Below are positions 25,278-34,329 of a stretch of DNA of 64,000 bases, in pieces. Source of the DNA: Pararhizobium sp. Its GTDB lineage: Bacteria > Pseudomonadota > Alphaproteobacteria > Rhizobiales > Rhizobiaceae. The stretch lies in NCBI GenBank assembly GCA_030655075.1, contig JAURWE010000122.1, positions 117,844 to 181,843 on the forward strand, given 5' to 3'. Every line of letters starts with the position of its first letter. Within the stretch, counting starts at the first letter, position 1. The notes below the pieces were generated by a model that saw nothing but the letters and a program-made list of their open reading frames with translations, did no database searches and was not told the origin of the DNA. Position numbers and translations under genes: made by a program.

Positions 25278-26090
25278 ATGCGCGGAACTGGCAAGGCTGA
25301 AATTTTCGTCATGCTCGCCCACCCTGTGGGGCATGCGAAGAGCCCCGGAATTTTCAACGGGATATTCGAGGAGAAGGGGCTCGACAGCCTGATGGTGCCG
25401 CTGAGCTGCCGTCCGGAAGACTTCGACACGTTCTGGGCCGGCATCACGGCCGCCGACAACATTCGCGGCGTCATCGTCTCGGTCCCCTACAAGGCCGCCG
25501 TCTATCAAAAATGCGCCGCCGCCCATGACCGCGCCTCCCGTGTCGAGAGTGCCAATTCGGTGCGCCGCCTGCCGGACGGCAGCTGGTACGCCGACAATTT
25601 CGACGGCGTCGGATTTATCGACGCGCTCAACGCCGGCGGGCACAGGATCGCCGGCCAGCGCATCCTGCAGGTTGGCGCCGGTGGAGCCGGATCGTCTCTG
25701 GCCTATTGCCTCGCCGAGGCCGGGGCGGCCGAAATCCGCCTGACCGATATCGACAGGGCCCGCGCCGAAAACCTGGCGTCGCTGGTGGCCAAGGCCTTCC
25801 CCGCCTGCCGTATCGCGGTCGGTGCCGCCGACCCGTCCGGCATGGACATGGCGATCAATGCCACATCATCAGGCCTGAAGGCCACCGATCCGCTGCCGCT
25901 GGATGTCAGCAAGCTGACGCCTGAGATGACCGTGGTCGACATCATCATGGAACCGGCCGAAACGCCTTTGCTGCGCGAAGCAAAAAAGCTCGGATGCCGG
26001 GTTCAGCCGGGCCGGCCGATGATGGATTTCCAGGTCGAGGCCATGTCCGCCTTCTTCGACATCGACCGCAAGGATCGCAGCAATGGCTGA
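25278..26090 (+). CDS. Shikimate dehydrogenase-like (AroE family) catabolic oxidoreductase
   Basis: 270-residue AroE-family protein. Catalytic lysine in VSVPYKAAV (about 72) and the N-x-D-G aspartate (NFDGVGF, about 108) are retained; the NAD(P) loop is QVGAGGAGSSLAYCLAE (about 134). The substrate-binding end differs from biosynthetic AroE: the first serine of the S-x-S-P motif is alanine (GHAKSP), and the threonine of N-T-D-G is phenylalanine. Substrate is therefore probably not shikimate. Starts three bases after the previous stop and overlaps the following SDR gene by eight bases. Known relatives occur in catabolic operons for cyclic acids. Confidence 0.82.
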   Translation: MRGTGKAEIFVMLAHPVGHAKSPGIFNGIFEEKGLDSLMVPLSCRPEDFDTFWAGITAADNIRGVIVSVPYKAAVYQKCAAAHDRASRVESANSVRRLPDGSWYADNFDGVGFIDALNAGGHRIAGQRILQVGAGGAGSSLAYCLAEAGAAEIRLTDIDRARAENLASLVAKAFPACRIAVGAADPSGMDMAINATSSGLKATDPLPLDVSKLTPEMTVVDIIMEPAETPLLREAKKLGCRVQPGRPMMDFQVEAMSAFFDIDRKDRSNG

Positions 26091-26898
26091 GGTCCAGACA
26101 ACTGTCGTCATCGGTGGCACCTCGGGGATCGGCCGGGCCATTGCCTTGCGCTTTGCAGGCGAGGGGCACCAGGTCGTGCTCGCCGGGCGCGATGGCGCCA
26201 GAGGCCTCGAGGTGCAGGGGCAATGCGTGGCGGCCGGCGCACCGGCGGCCCGCTTCATCGAAACCGATGTCGGCGATGACGCCTCCGTCGAGGCGCTGGC
26301 CCGCTCCGTGTCTGCGGCGTTCGGCACGCCGCATGTGGTGGTCAATTGCGCCGGCATCCTGCAAAGCGGCAAGCGGGTCCTCGACCAGGATCTCGACGAG
26401 AACGAACGGCTCTGGCGCGTCAATTATCGCGGCACCCTGCTCGGTTGCCAGATCTTCGGCCGGCTGATGTCGGCGGCCGGGCGCGGGGCGATCCTCAACG
26501 TCGGCTCGCTGGCCTCCTTCGCGCCGCTGTCGCTGCCGGCCTACACGCCGGGAAAACACGCGGTGCTGGCTCTGACCCAGATCCTCGCGGCCGAACTTGG
26601 TCCGCACGGGGTGCGGGTCAATGCCGTTGCCCCCGGCTACACCCTGTCGGATGGTCTGAAGGACAAGATCGCCAAAGGCGAACGCAACCCGGAGGCCATC
26701 AAGGCGACGACGGCGCTGCGCCGCTTCGTCGAGCCGCAGGACGTGGCCGAGGCGGCTTTTTTCCTGTGCTCGGATCGTGCCGCCGCCATCACCGGCGTCA
26801 CCCTGCCTGTCGATGCCGGCTGGCTCGTCCAGGCGCCTTACGCCCATTACCTCCAGGGCAACCCGATCCGTCCGGCCCAACAGAAAGACCAAGTATGA
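26083..26898 (+). CDS. SDR family oxidoreductase (a)
   Basis: 271-residue classical short-chain dehydrogenase. Cofactor motif GGTSGIGRAIAL at residue 9, N-C-A-G at about 88, serine in NVGSLASFAP (about 139) and catalytic Y-x3-K in YTPGKHAV (about 152). Domain order and length are standard. It sits between an AroE-like dehydrogenase and a RidA protein, overlapping both, so it acts in the same catabolic route. Coenzyme and substrate cannot be assigned. Confidence 0.88.
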   Translation: MAEVQTTVVIGGTSGIGRAIALRFAGEGHQVVLAGRDGARGLEVQGQCVAAGAPAARFIETDVGDDASVEALARSVSAAFGTPHVVVNCAGILQSGKRVLDQDLDENERLWRVNYRGTLLGCQIFGRLMSAAGRGAILNVGSLASFAPLSLPAYTPGKHAVLALTQILAAELGPHGVRVNAVAPGYTLSDGLKDKIAKGERNPEAIKATTALRRFVEPQDVAEAAFFLCSDRAAAITGVTLPVDAGWLVQAPYAHYLQGNPIRPAQQKDQV

Positions 26899-27242
26899 CC
26901 GATATTCAACGCTTCGATTTCGACACGCGCATTCACCACGGCGTCATTCACAACGGCACTCTTTACCTGACCGGGCAGGTGGCGCAGCCCGGCCAGTCCG
27001 CTGCCGATCAGATGACCGAGGTTCTGGGCAAGATCGACGTGCTGCTGGCAAAGGCCGGCACGGACAAGACGCGCATTCTGCATGTGCAGATGTGGCTCGA
27101 TGATGTCAGGGATTTCGACGAGGTGAACACGGTCTGGGACCGCTGGATGCCGATGGAACATGCAGCTGCGCGATCTTCAGGTCAGGGACGGATGGCCAAG
27201 CCGGGCATGCTGGTCGAACTGATCGTCACCGCCGCCGTCTGA
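26895..27242 (+). CDS. RidA family protein (enamine/imine deaminase)
   Basis: 115-residue YjgF/YER057c/UK114 family member. Motifs: IHHGVIHNGTLYLTGQVA at the N-terminus, then the trimer-interface region, and a helix with MWLDDVRDFDEVNTVWDRWM; the usual R-x-P/C region near residue 100 reads ARSSGQGRMAKPGMLVEL. RidA proteins hydrolyse reactive 2-enamines and imines. That fits the flavin oxidases and aminotransferase of this cluster, which would release imines. Start at 26895 overlaps the SDR stop. Confidence 0.88.
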   Translation: MTDIQRFDFDTRIHHGVIHNGTLYLTGQVAQPGQSAADQMTEVLGKIDVLLAKAGTDKTRILHVQMWLDDVRDFDEVNTVWDRWMPMEHAAARSSGQGRMAKPGMLVELIVTAAV

Positions 27243-27299
27243 GCCGTTCTGGAGTGCTGCAATCTTGCATTTGGCCGGAAAATACGATGGAAGGGAACG

Positions 27300-28088
27300 A
27301 TGACAAAGCGCAAGTCACTTTCAGCCGTCATGGCCGATAGCCTGAGTGAAAAGATCAGCAGCGGGGCCCTGCAGCCGGGCGCCCAGCTGCCGACGGAGGC
27401 GGAGCTTTGCGCCGAATATGACGTCAGCCGCACGGTCGTGCGCGAGGCTGTGGTCCGGCTGCAATCCGAGGGGCTGGTCGTGCGGCGTCAGGGGCGCGGC
27501 ATGTTCGTCAACGATGTTCCGGCGCCGCGAACCTTCTCGATCCCCGACGACGCGCTGAAATCGCTGCCGGAGACGATCGCACTACTCGAATTGCGCTTGA
27601 GCGTCGAGGTCGAGGCGGCGGGCCTCTGCGCCGAGCGCCGGTCCGATGAAGAGGCCGCAGCGATCCGCGACCTGATGGAACAGGTCGATGCGCGCCATGC
27701 GGATCCGAGCGCGGTGCAGATCCACTATGATTACGACTTTCATCTGGCCATCGCCAAGGCGACCCGCAACGAGTTCATCCATGCGTTCTTGAGCTATCTC
27801 CGGCCGATGATCGTTCCACGGCACCAGCTGGGTTATGTCGTCCGGCCGGAGTTGAAGGATGTCTATTACGAGCGCATCCACAGCGAACATCAGGCCATCG
27901 TCGATGCCATCGTGAAGCGTGACAGTGACGGCGCCCGCCGTTGCATGCGCGAACATCTGCACAACAGCCTCGAGCGGGTGAGAACACTTGCCCATGCAGC
28001 GGGCATCGAGATGAGCGATATCGAGCAGAAGCGGGCGGCCGCATCCCTGTTCGGCGACCTGCAAAAAACGGCTGCAACGCGCGACTGA
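27300..28088 (+). CDS. GntR-family transcriptional regulator with FCD domain
   Basis: 262-residue regulator. N-terminal winged helix (residues about 5-75; LPTEAELCAEYDVSRTVVRE is the recognition region), then an all-helical FCD effector domain from about 95, with conserved E-R-L-like and histidine residues (HYDYDFHLAIAKATRN, HSEHQAIVDAI) that usually bind a metal and a carboxylate ligand. Likely regulator of the surrounding catabolic genes. The palindrome at 24307 is a plausible operator. It lies within the operon on the same strand, 57 bases after ridA. Confidence 0.9.
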   Translation: MTKRKSLSAVMADSLSEKISSGALQPGAQLPTEAELCAEYDVSRTVVREAVVRLQSEGLVVRRQGRGMFVNDVPAPRTFSIPDDALKSLPETIALLELRLSVEVEAAGLCAERRSDEEAAAIRDLMEQVDARHADPSAVQIHYDYDFHLAIAKATRNEFIHAFLSYLRPMIVPRHQLGYVVRPELKDVYYERIHSEHQAIVDAIVKRDSDGARRCMREHLHNSLERVRTLAHAAGIEMSDIEQKRAAASLFGDLQKTAATRD

Positions 28089-28369
28089 TGCCCTCCCGGC
28101 TGCGACGGCAAATCGTCTCTGCATAGGGCTTGTGCAGCCCGCTTGCGAAAGCAGCATTTTCCTGTGTGGATTTCGCGCGGCCAGGAGAAACAGGCTGAGT
28201 TTCCACGCCTTTTCGCTCCATTGCGGGATCGATTTACCTTTGAGCTGCTCTTCGCTCTTTGTCCTCGAAATGTCGATGAGAAAGTTTATCTTTCCTTTTT
28301 GCTGGTTTTCTTGGTTTCTCTGCCGTCGGGAAGGCCGCACATTGAAGGCACGGCAATGGGGAAGCGAAC
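28089..28369. other. Intergenic gap with no convincing gene
   Basis: 281 bases between the GntR regulator and the next SDR. Open frames here lack ribosome sites and family motifs. The T-rich stretch around 28286-28320 could hold a promoter for the downstream genes, but no clear hexamers or palindrome were found. Confidence 0.4.
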
Positions 28370-29083
28370 GTGACAACAGCCTTCATCACAGGCGCGACAA
28401 GCGGTATCGGCCGGGCCATGGCCCTGACACTCAGCCGCGCCGGCTACGAGGTCTACGCCGTCGGGCGCAGCAAGGCCGCATTGGCGGAGTTGCGGTCGGA
28501 GCAGCCGGGCATCACGCCGATCGCCGTCGATGTGACCGACCGGGACGCACTCGAGTCCGTGCTGTCGGGCCTGCAGATCGATGTGCTGATCAACAATGCC
28601 GGCATGATGCCGCCGCTCGGCAATTTTGCCGACATGGCGATCGCCGACATTGATGCGACGCTTGAGGTCAATCTGAGCGCGGCAATCCTTCTGACCCGGC
28701 TGGTCGTGCCGCAGATGCGCGAACGCCAGTCCGGCCACATCATTTTCACCGGCTCGTCCGCCGCCCATACGGCCTTTCCCAATGTCGCGGTCTATTCGGC
28801 GACAAAGGCCGCGATCTCGGGCTTTTCCGCCGCCTTGCGGGCCGATCTTTCCCAGTTCGGCGTCCGTGTGACCGAAATCGTCGCCGGCCGGGTGGAGACG
28901 CAGCTTTACAAGAGCATCCTCGACGAGGACGCGCGCGCCGCAATGTATCAAGGCAATGTCGCCGTTCAGCCTGATGATGTGGCGAACATGGTGCTGGCGC
29001 TGCTGCAGCTGCCCGCCTGGGCCGACGTTACCCGTTTCGACATCATGCCAACCCGCCCAACAACGCCAAGCGGCAAGAAGTAA
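28370..29083 (+). CDS. SDR family oxidoreductase (b)
   Basis: 237-residue short-chain dehydrogenase, YdfG/serine-dehydrogenase-like branch. GATSGIGRAMAL at residue 8, NNAG at about 77, serine block FTGSSAAH (about 126) and Y-x3-K in YSATKAAI (about 140). Begins with GTG at 28370; no obvious strong ribosome site. YdfG-like SDRs oxidise 3-hydroxy acids or L-allo-threonine-type substrates, but the specificity here is open. Followed 10 bases later by another SDR. Confidence 0.85.
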   Translation: MTTAFITGATSGIGRAMALTLSRAGYEVYAVGRSKAALAELRSEQPGITPIAVDVTDRDALESVLSGLQIDVLINNAGMMPPLGNFADMAIADIDATLEVNLSAAILLTRLVVPQMRERQSGHIIFTGSSAAHTAFPNVAVYSATKAAISGFSAALRADLSQFGVRVTEIVAGRVETQLYKSILDEDARAAMYQGNVAVQPDDVANMVLALLQLPAWADVTRFDIMPTRPTTPSGKK

Positions 29084-29093
29084 GGACACTGCG

Positions 29094-29843
29094 ATGAAGG
29101 GACTATCTGTAGCAATCGTTGGGGGTGGCTCGGGCCTCGGCGCACTTCTCGCCAAGATGGCTGTCGCAGAAGGCGCTGCGAAAATCGGCATCATCGATAT
29201 CAACCAGGCAGCTGCAGAAGCGGCGCTGGAACCGGTGCGTGCTGCGGGTCTGCCCACGGCGTCTGCCGCAGGCGATATCCAGATTGGTCCGCAATGCCAC
29301 GCCGCCTTCGAGGAAATCATCGCGAAGCTCGGCCGCATCGATACGCTGATCAATTGCGCCGCGATCTATCCGCGCCGCCCGATCCTGGACATCACCGACG
29401 CCGAGTGGGATGCCTCCAATGGCATCAACATCAAGGGCACCTATCACATGATGGTGGCAGCGGTTCGCCATATGCAGGCCCAGGAGCCCAAGGATCATGT
29501 TCGCGGCCGGATCGTCAACCTGACATCCGTCGATGCCTTCAAGGCCCATCCGCAGAATGCCCACTACGCCGCTACCAAGGCTGCCGTCGTCAGCCTGACG
29601 CGTTCCTTCGCCCATGAAGTTGCCAAGGACGGCATTCTGGTCAACTCGGTCGCCCCGGCCGGGATGGCCACGGAACGTGCCCGCGAACTCGGGTTCCTCG
29701 GCGAACTGGCCAAGGCGAGCCCGCTCGGACGCGGCGCGCTACCGGAAGAGATTGCCGAATGGGTGCTGATGACCGGCGGCCCGAAGAACACCTACATGAC
29801 CGGCGAGAACGTCATCGTCTCCGGCGGCTACATCTACGCTTAA
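29094..29843 (+). CDS. SDR family oxidoreductase (c)
   Basis: 249-residue short-chain dehydrogenase. N-terminal motif VGGGSGLGALLAKM at residue 8, N-C-A-A at about 85, serine in VNLTSVDAF (about 141) and catalytic YAATKAAV (about 155). The C-terminus VIVSGGYIYA is typical of 3-oxoacyl-reductase-like members. ATG at 29094 is preceded by AAGGA. Third SDR of the cluster; the three are different enough to act on different intermediates. Confidence 0.86.
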   Translation: MKGLSVAIVGGGSGLGALLAKMAVAEGAAKIGIIDINQAAAEAALEPVRAAGLPTASAAGDIQIGPQCHAAFEEIIAKLGRIDTLINCAAIYPRRPILDITDAEWDASNGINIKGTYHMMVAAVRHMQAQEPKDHVRGRIVNLTSVDAFKAHPQNAHYAATKAAVVSLTRSFAHEVAKDGILVNSVAPAGMATERARELGFLGELAKASPLGRGALPEEIAEWVLMTGGPKNTYMTGENVIVSGGYIYA

Positions 29844-29916
29844 AGCCGCCAGGCGTGCGGTTGCTGCCTATCCAGAAAATGCCTCGGGAGCTTGAGCAGA
29901 AGGAGCAGACCTGAAC

Positions 29917-30867
29917 ATGACCGGCAAGTTGCGCCTTCCACCGCTGAATGCATTGCGGGTCTTTCATGCGGTGGCCCAGCATAAGAGCTTCCGGCAGGCG
30001 GCGGACGAGCTTCTGGTCACGCCGCAGGCGGTCGGCCAGCAGATCAAGCTTCTGGAGGACACGTTGCAGGTGACGCTGTTCGAGCGCCGGGGCCGGGTGA
30101 TCGAGCTGACGGAATCGGCGATCCTCCTGTCGCACTATGTCAAAGCGGGTTTCGATGAATTCGCCGAGGGCGTGCGGCGGGTGACGAAGACGACCTATCG
30201 TGACCGCATCAACCTCAACGCCAGCCCTTATTTCGCCACGCACTATCTGCTTCCCCGGCTGTCGTTCTTCCGCGAAATCCTGCCGGGTGCCGATCTCCGG
30301 CTGACGACGATGGTCGATATTCCCGACTTCGGCCGGGACGATATCGATATGGCGATCCAGTGGGGTTACGGACAATGGCCCGATTTTGAGACGACGCTGC
30401 TGGTGGCCGATCCGAAGATCATCTGCTGCACGCCTGCCATCGGCGAGAAGGTAAAGACGGCTGCCGACCTGACGAAATTCACGCTGCTGGATACGGTCAA
30501 GTCCAACCGTCTGTGGCCCGATATCCTGCGGCATCTCGGCGTCGAGATGGGCAACGGTGACGGCAGCATCGGCTTCGATGATGCAGCGACAATGCGGCGC
30601 GCCACCCTGCAGGGCATCGGCATCGGACTGATCTCGGTCATCGATGCGGAAGAAGACCTGAGGTCTGGTGCGATCGTCGCCCCGCTCGGCCGCGATGTCC
30701 TTGTCGACATGAAGAAGGAAGAAGTCCCAGGGTTCTACGTCGTGCTGCCGCGCGGACATCTGCGTGTCAAAGCCGTCGGCGCCTTGCATCGCTGGCTCAT
30801 TCAACAGGATTGGTGGAGCGACGTTCGCATTTCACCTGTCGTAAAGCCGACCCCGCTTTCCACCTGA
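29917..30867 (+). CDS. LysR-family transcriptional regulator (GcvA-like)
   Basis: 316-residue LysR regulator. N-terminal winged helix-turn-helix (residues about 20-75, FRQAADELLVTPQAVGQQIK), then two-lobed substrate-binding domain. The opening PPLNALRVFHAVAQHKSFRQ is characteristic of the GcvA/AmpR-like branch. AAGGAG precedes the ATG. Unusually for LysR genes it is co-directional inside the operon, just before the amino-acid transporter, which it may control from the 89-base gap that follows. Second regulator of the cluster besides GntR/FCD. Confidence 0.9.
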   Translation: MTGKLRLPPLNALRVFHAVAQHKSFRQAADELLVTPQAVGQQIKLLEDTLQVTLFERRGRVIELTESAILLSHYVKAGFDEFAEGVRRVTKTTYRDRINLNASPYFATHYLLPRLSFFREILPGADLRLTTMVDIPDFGRDDIDMAIQWGYGQWPDFETTLLVADPKIICCTPAIGEKVKTAADLTKFTLLDTVKSNRLWPDILRHLGVEMGNGDGSIGFDDAATMRRATLQGIGIGLISVIDAEEDLRSGAIVAPLGRDVLVDMKKEEVPGFYVVLPRGHLRVKAVGALHRWLIQQDWWSDVRISPVVKPTPLST

Positions 30868-30956
30868 AAGCGGCTGACAGCCTGGGCGTCGCCGGGAACG
30901 GCGAGCCTGAATACCATAATGATATAACGGAACAGCTAAAACAGTGGAGCAAGACC

Positions 30957-31991
30957 ATGACGTTTATGAAATGGGGAGCAGCAGCAATCGCGCTCGGCCT
31001 TATGCAATTTTCCGTGCCGGCAGAAGCGGCCGGCGGCAAGACGCTTGAGGCCGTCAAGGCCCGCGGCGTCCTCAATTGCACCGGCCACGATGGCTCGTAT
31101 CTCGGCTTTGCCGAAGTCGATGACAAGGGCAACTGGAAGGGCATGGACATCGATCTTTGCCGGGCGGTTGCAACCGCGGTTCTCGGCGACCCCTCGAAGC
31201 TGAAGATCGTCCCGATCAGCTGGGCACAGCGCTGGCCGGCTGTTCAGTCCGGTGATGTCGATATCGTCATCAAAGCATCCGGCGGCACGCTGAGCCGCGA
31301 CACGGAACTCGGTCTGCAGTTCTCGATGTCCTATTATCTCGGCACCACCAAGATCATGGCGCACAAGGAACTGAACATCGCCGCACTCAAGGATGCCGAC
31401 GGCGGATCGATCTGCATTCCTGCCGGCACCAGCATCGAACAGCAGGTTGCCGCTTACGCACAGAAGATGGGTGTGAAGCTCGAGCCTGTCGTCATCGAGA
31501 AGACCGAAGAACTCGAACAGGCCTATTTCTCCAGCCGCTGCGACATGTATGCCCAGTGGGGACCGGTTCTGGCCATTGCCCGCGCTGCCAAGGGCAATAT
31601 CGACGATCACATCATCCTGCCGGACGTTCTGGCCGTTGAGCCAGAAGTGTTCATCATGCGCCAGGGCGACGACAACTGGGTCGACATTGCCAACTGGACG
31701 CTGACCGCGCTGCTCTTTGCCGAGCAGGAAGGCATCACCTCCAAGAACGTCGACGAACTTAAGGCGACGCCGACCTCGCCGCAGGTTTCCAAGTTCCTCG
31801 GCGCGACGCCGGGCATGGGCACGGGTCTCGGTCTCCAGGACGACTGGGCCTACAACCTGATCAAGAAGGTTGGAAACTACGCGGAAATCTTCGAACGCGA
31901 TCTTGGCAAGGAATCGCCCTACAAGATGGACCGCGAACTGACCAACCTTTGGAACAACGGCGGCGTCCTGTTCCCGCTCGTGGTTGATTGA
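30957..31991 (+). CDS. Amino-acid ABC transporter substrate-binding protein (AapJ/BztA-like)
   Basis: 344-residue periplasmic binding protein with an N-terminal signal peptide (residues about 1-24, cleavage after AEA in FSVPAEAAGG). Similar in length and layout to AapJ/BztA of general L-amino-acid transporters: GVLNCTGHDG near the mature N-terminus, GMDIDLCRAVATAVLGDP, and the C-terminal GNYAEIFERDLGKESP. Start at 30957 has GGAG upstream; longer in-frame starts overlap the LysR gene. A paralogue of Aap, probably dedicated to the substrate degraded by this cluster. Confidence 0.88.
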   Translation: MTFMKWGAAAIALGLMQFSVPAEAAGGKTLEAVKARGVLNCTGHDGSYLGFAEVDDKGNWKGMDIDLCRAVATAVLGDPSKLKIVPISWAQRWPAVQSGDVDIVIKASGGTLSRDTELGLQFSMSYYLGTTKIMAHKELNIAALKDADGGSICIPAGTSIEQQVAAYAQKMGVKLEPVVIEKTEELEQAYFSSRCDMYAQWGPVLAIARAAKGNIDDHIILPDVLAVEPEVFIMRQGDDNWVDIANWTLTALLFAEQEGITSKNVDELKATPTSPQVSKFLGATPGMGTGLGLQDDWAYNLIKKVGNYAEIFERDLGKESPYKMDRELTNLWNNGGVLFPLVVD

Positions 31992-32000
31992 TGCGCTTTC

Positions 32001-32032
32001 AGGCCCCGCCGGCCCATAGCCGTGCGGGGCCT
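32001..32032 (+). terminator. Hairpin between binding-protein and permease genes (attenuator-like)
   Basis: Perfect 9-base arms AGGCCCCGC (32001-32009) and GCGGGGCCT (32024-32032) followed by a T-containing tract (gtctttcc). Hairpins after the binding-protein gene commonly stabilise its mRNA and cut read-through to the permeases. Confidence 0.65.
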
Positions 32033-32060
32033 GTCTTTCCCCTTACGAAAGGCTTGATCG

Positions 32061-33224
32061 ATGGTTAACCTGCTGAGGAATCAGAAGGTTCGCAGCGCCC
32101 TGCTGCAGGCGCTCTACGTCGGCTCGCTCGGTGCCGTTGTCATCGCCGGTGTTCTTACCGCCCGCCAGAACCTGGCGGCACAGGGCGTCACCTCGGGTTT
32201 CGATTTCCTGTTCAAGACGACCGGTTGGGATCTGAACTTCTCGCTGCTGCCGACAACGCCGATGGACCCTTACTGGTGGTATTTCGTCAACGGCATCCTC
32301 AACACGCTGTTTCTCGGAACCTTCGGTCTGGTGCTGGCCACGGTCATCGGCACAATCGTCGGTCTCGCCCGCACATCGTCCAACGACCTCGCAAAGCTGC
32401 TCGGACGGACCTATGTCGATATCTTCCGCAATATCCCGCTCATCCTGCAGGTGTTCTTCTGGTATGCGGTCATCACGCATCTGCCGTCGCCGCGCAACGC
32501 CCATCAGGCCGCTGGCGCGCTGCTGACCAGCCGCGGTCTCTATCTTCCCTTTCCCAATGTCGCCTGGCAGGCTCTGGTGGCCGCCGGTCTGGCGCTGATC
32601 GTAGCGATCGTGCTGCCGATCTGGCTCGGGCGCACCGCAAGGCTTCGGGCGCCGCTCAATAGACGCCTGCCGCTCCAGCTGGGCGCTGCCGCAGCGGCGA
32701 TTGCTTTCGCGATGCTTGTTCTGTTCATCGGCCGCCTGCCGGACACGCCGTTCCTCGATATGCCGGCGCTGAAGGGTCTCAACCTGCGCGGCGGTCTGCG
32801 CATCCCGCCGGAGTTCGCAACGCTGGTCATCGCCATCGGCATCTATGGCGGCTCCTATATCGGCGAGATCGTTCGCGGCGGCTTCAAGTCTGTCGGCGTG
32901 GGGCAAGTGGAAGCGGCCCTGTCGCTCGGTCTGTCCTCCTGGCAGGTCTTCTCCATGGTGCGGCTGCCGCTGGCGCTTAGGGCCATGTTGCCGATCCTTG
33001 CCAACCAGTATGTCTGGCTGATGAAGGCAACCACGATGGGCATCGCCGTCGGCTTCACCGACTTCTTCATGATCGTTGCGCTGGCCATCAACCATTCGGG
33101 CCAGACCATCGAGGCCATCGGCATCCTGATGGCGGGCTTCCTCGCCATCAACCTGACGCTTGCTGCCGTCTTCAACCGCATCAACAAGGCGATTGCCCTC
33201 AAGGGCAATCAACTGAGGGGATAG
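32061..33224 (+). CDS. Amino-acid ABC transporter permease (AapQ/BztB-like)
   Basis: 387-residue inner-membrane permease with about eight hydrophobic segments; the His/Glu/Asp-type permease core lies at about 80-140 and 255-385, separated by an insert, as in AapQ. The EAA-like coupling loop reads VEAALSLGLSSWQVFSMVRLP (about 292), contacting the ATPase. Length is close to AapQ (about 400). Encoded between the binding protein and the second permease, which starts two bases after its stop. Confidence 0.88.
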   Translation: MVNLLRNQKVRSALLQALYVGSLGAVVIAGVLTARQNLAAQGVTSGFDFLFKTTGWDLNFSLLPTTPMDPYWWYFVNGILNTLFLGTFGLVLATVIGTIVGLARTSSNDLAKLLGRTYVDIFRNIPLILQVFFWYAVITHLPSPRNAHQAAGALLTSRGLYLPFPNVAWQALVAAGLALIVAIVLPIWLGRTARLRAPLNRRLPLQLGAAAAAIAFAMLVLFIGRLPDTPFLDMPALKGLNLRGGLRIPPEFATLVIAIGIYGGSYIGEIVRGGFKSVGVGQVEAALSLGLSSWQVFSMVRLPLALRAMLPILANQYVWLMKATTMGIAVGFTDFFMIVALAINHSGQTIEAIGILMAGFLAINLTLAAVFNRINKAIALKGNQLRG

Positions 33225-33226
33225 GC

Positions 33227-34318
33227 ATGAGTGTCGTGGTTCCAATGACTGTTCTTGCGCCGCCGAGGCCCGGCTTCTTCAAGAATCTCCAGCGCCGCTA
33301 TTTCGCGACCCTGCTGCAGGCTGTCGTCTCGCTCGTCTGTCTGAGCCTGATGCTTTTCCTCGGCTGGAAGCTGCTCGACTGGGCGGTGCTGTCGGCCGTG
33401 TTCGGCGCCGAAGGTGGCGCCGAAGCGTGCCTCGCGGCCTCGGGTGCCTGCTGGTCCGTCATCGCGGCACGCTGGCGCATCATCTTCTTCGGCCTCTATC
33501 CCTATGACGAGCAATGGCGCTCGGCGCTGGCCTGCGTCACGGTCGTGGTCATGACCGTCCTGTCCTGCATTCCGTCCTTCTGGACCGGCAAGCGGATCGC
33601 GGCCGTCTGGCTGACCGGCGCGATTACCTTTTACGTGCTGATGAAGGGCGGCGTTCTGGGTCTTTCCTATGTTGGTGAAGAGATGTGGGGCGGCCTGGCG
33701 CTGACGCTGTTCATCTTCGTCTCGACCTGCCTGATCGGCTTTCCGCTGTCCATCTGCCTTGCGCTCATGCGGCGGTCAGAACTGCCGCTGATCTCCCGCA
33801 CCACCGGTCTGATCATTGATGGCGTGCGCTCGCTGCCGCTGATTTCCATCCTCTTCACCTTCGCCGTCGTGCTGCCTTTCGCCCTGCCGCAATGGTTGCA
33901 GGGCGACAAACTCTACCGGGTCATCGTCGGATCGGCCCTGTTCTTTTCGGCCTATCAGGCGGAAATCGTGCGCGGCGGCCTTCAGGGTGTGCCGAAAGGC
34001 CAGGAAGAGGCGGCCATGGCGCTGGGCTTGAGCTACTGGCACCGCATCAGCCGCATCATGCTGCCGCAGGCGATGCGCAATGCGCTGCCGGCGACGATCA
34101 ACCAGTTCGTGATCTCCTTCAAGGAAACTTCGCTTGTGATCATCGTCGGCTTCTTCGAGATCCTGGCGTCGGGCAATGCGGCCTATGGCACCGGCGAATG
34201 GCGCTTCGCCTATGTCGAGGTCTATGCCTTCATCGCCATGATCTATTTCGTCTTCGTTTTCAGCCTGTCCCGCTACGGGGCGTTCCTCGAGCATCGCATG
34301 GCGATCAGTGAGCGTTAA
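33227..34318 (+). CDS. Amino-acid ABC transporter permease (AapM/BztC-like)
   Basis: 363-residue second permease with about eight membrane segments. The EAA loop reads KGQEEAAMALGLSYWHRIS (about 258). N-terminal extension relative to minimal HisM-type permeases is typical of AapM. Pairs with the 32061 product to form the membrane channel. ATG at 33227 follows the upstream stop by two bases, and an AAGGAA site for the ATPase gene overlaps its own end. Confidence 0.88.
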   Translation: MSVVVPMTVLAPPRPGFFKNLQRRYFATLLQAVVSLVCLSLMLFLGWKLLDWAVLSAVFGAEGGAEACLAASGACWSVIAARWRIIFFGLYPYDEQWRSALACVTVVVMTVLSCIPSFWTGKRIAAVWLTGAITFYVLMKGGVLGLSYVGEEMWGGLALTLFIFVSTCLIGFPLSICLALMRRSELPLISRTTGLIIDGVRSLPLISILFTFAVVLPFALPQWLQGDKLYRVIVGSALFFSAYQAEIVRGGLQGVPKGQEEAAMALGLSYWHRISRIMLPQAMRNALPATINQFVISFKETSLVIIVGFFEILASGNAAYGTGEWRFAYVEVYAFIAMIYFVFVFSLSRYGAFLEHRMAISER

Positions 34319-34329
34319 GGAAGCCTTTG

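Noticed and set aside
28132..28653. Possible small gene in the gap after the GntR regulator
   Set aside because: Frames overlap the well-supported SDR gene in another frame, have arginine-rich shadow composition and no family motif.
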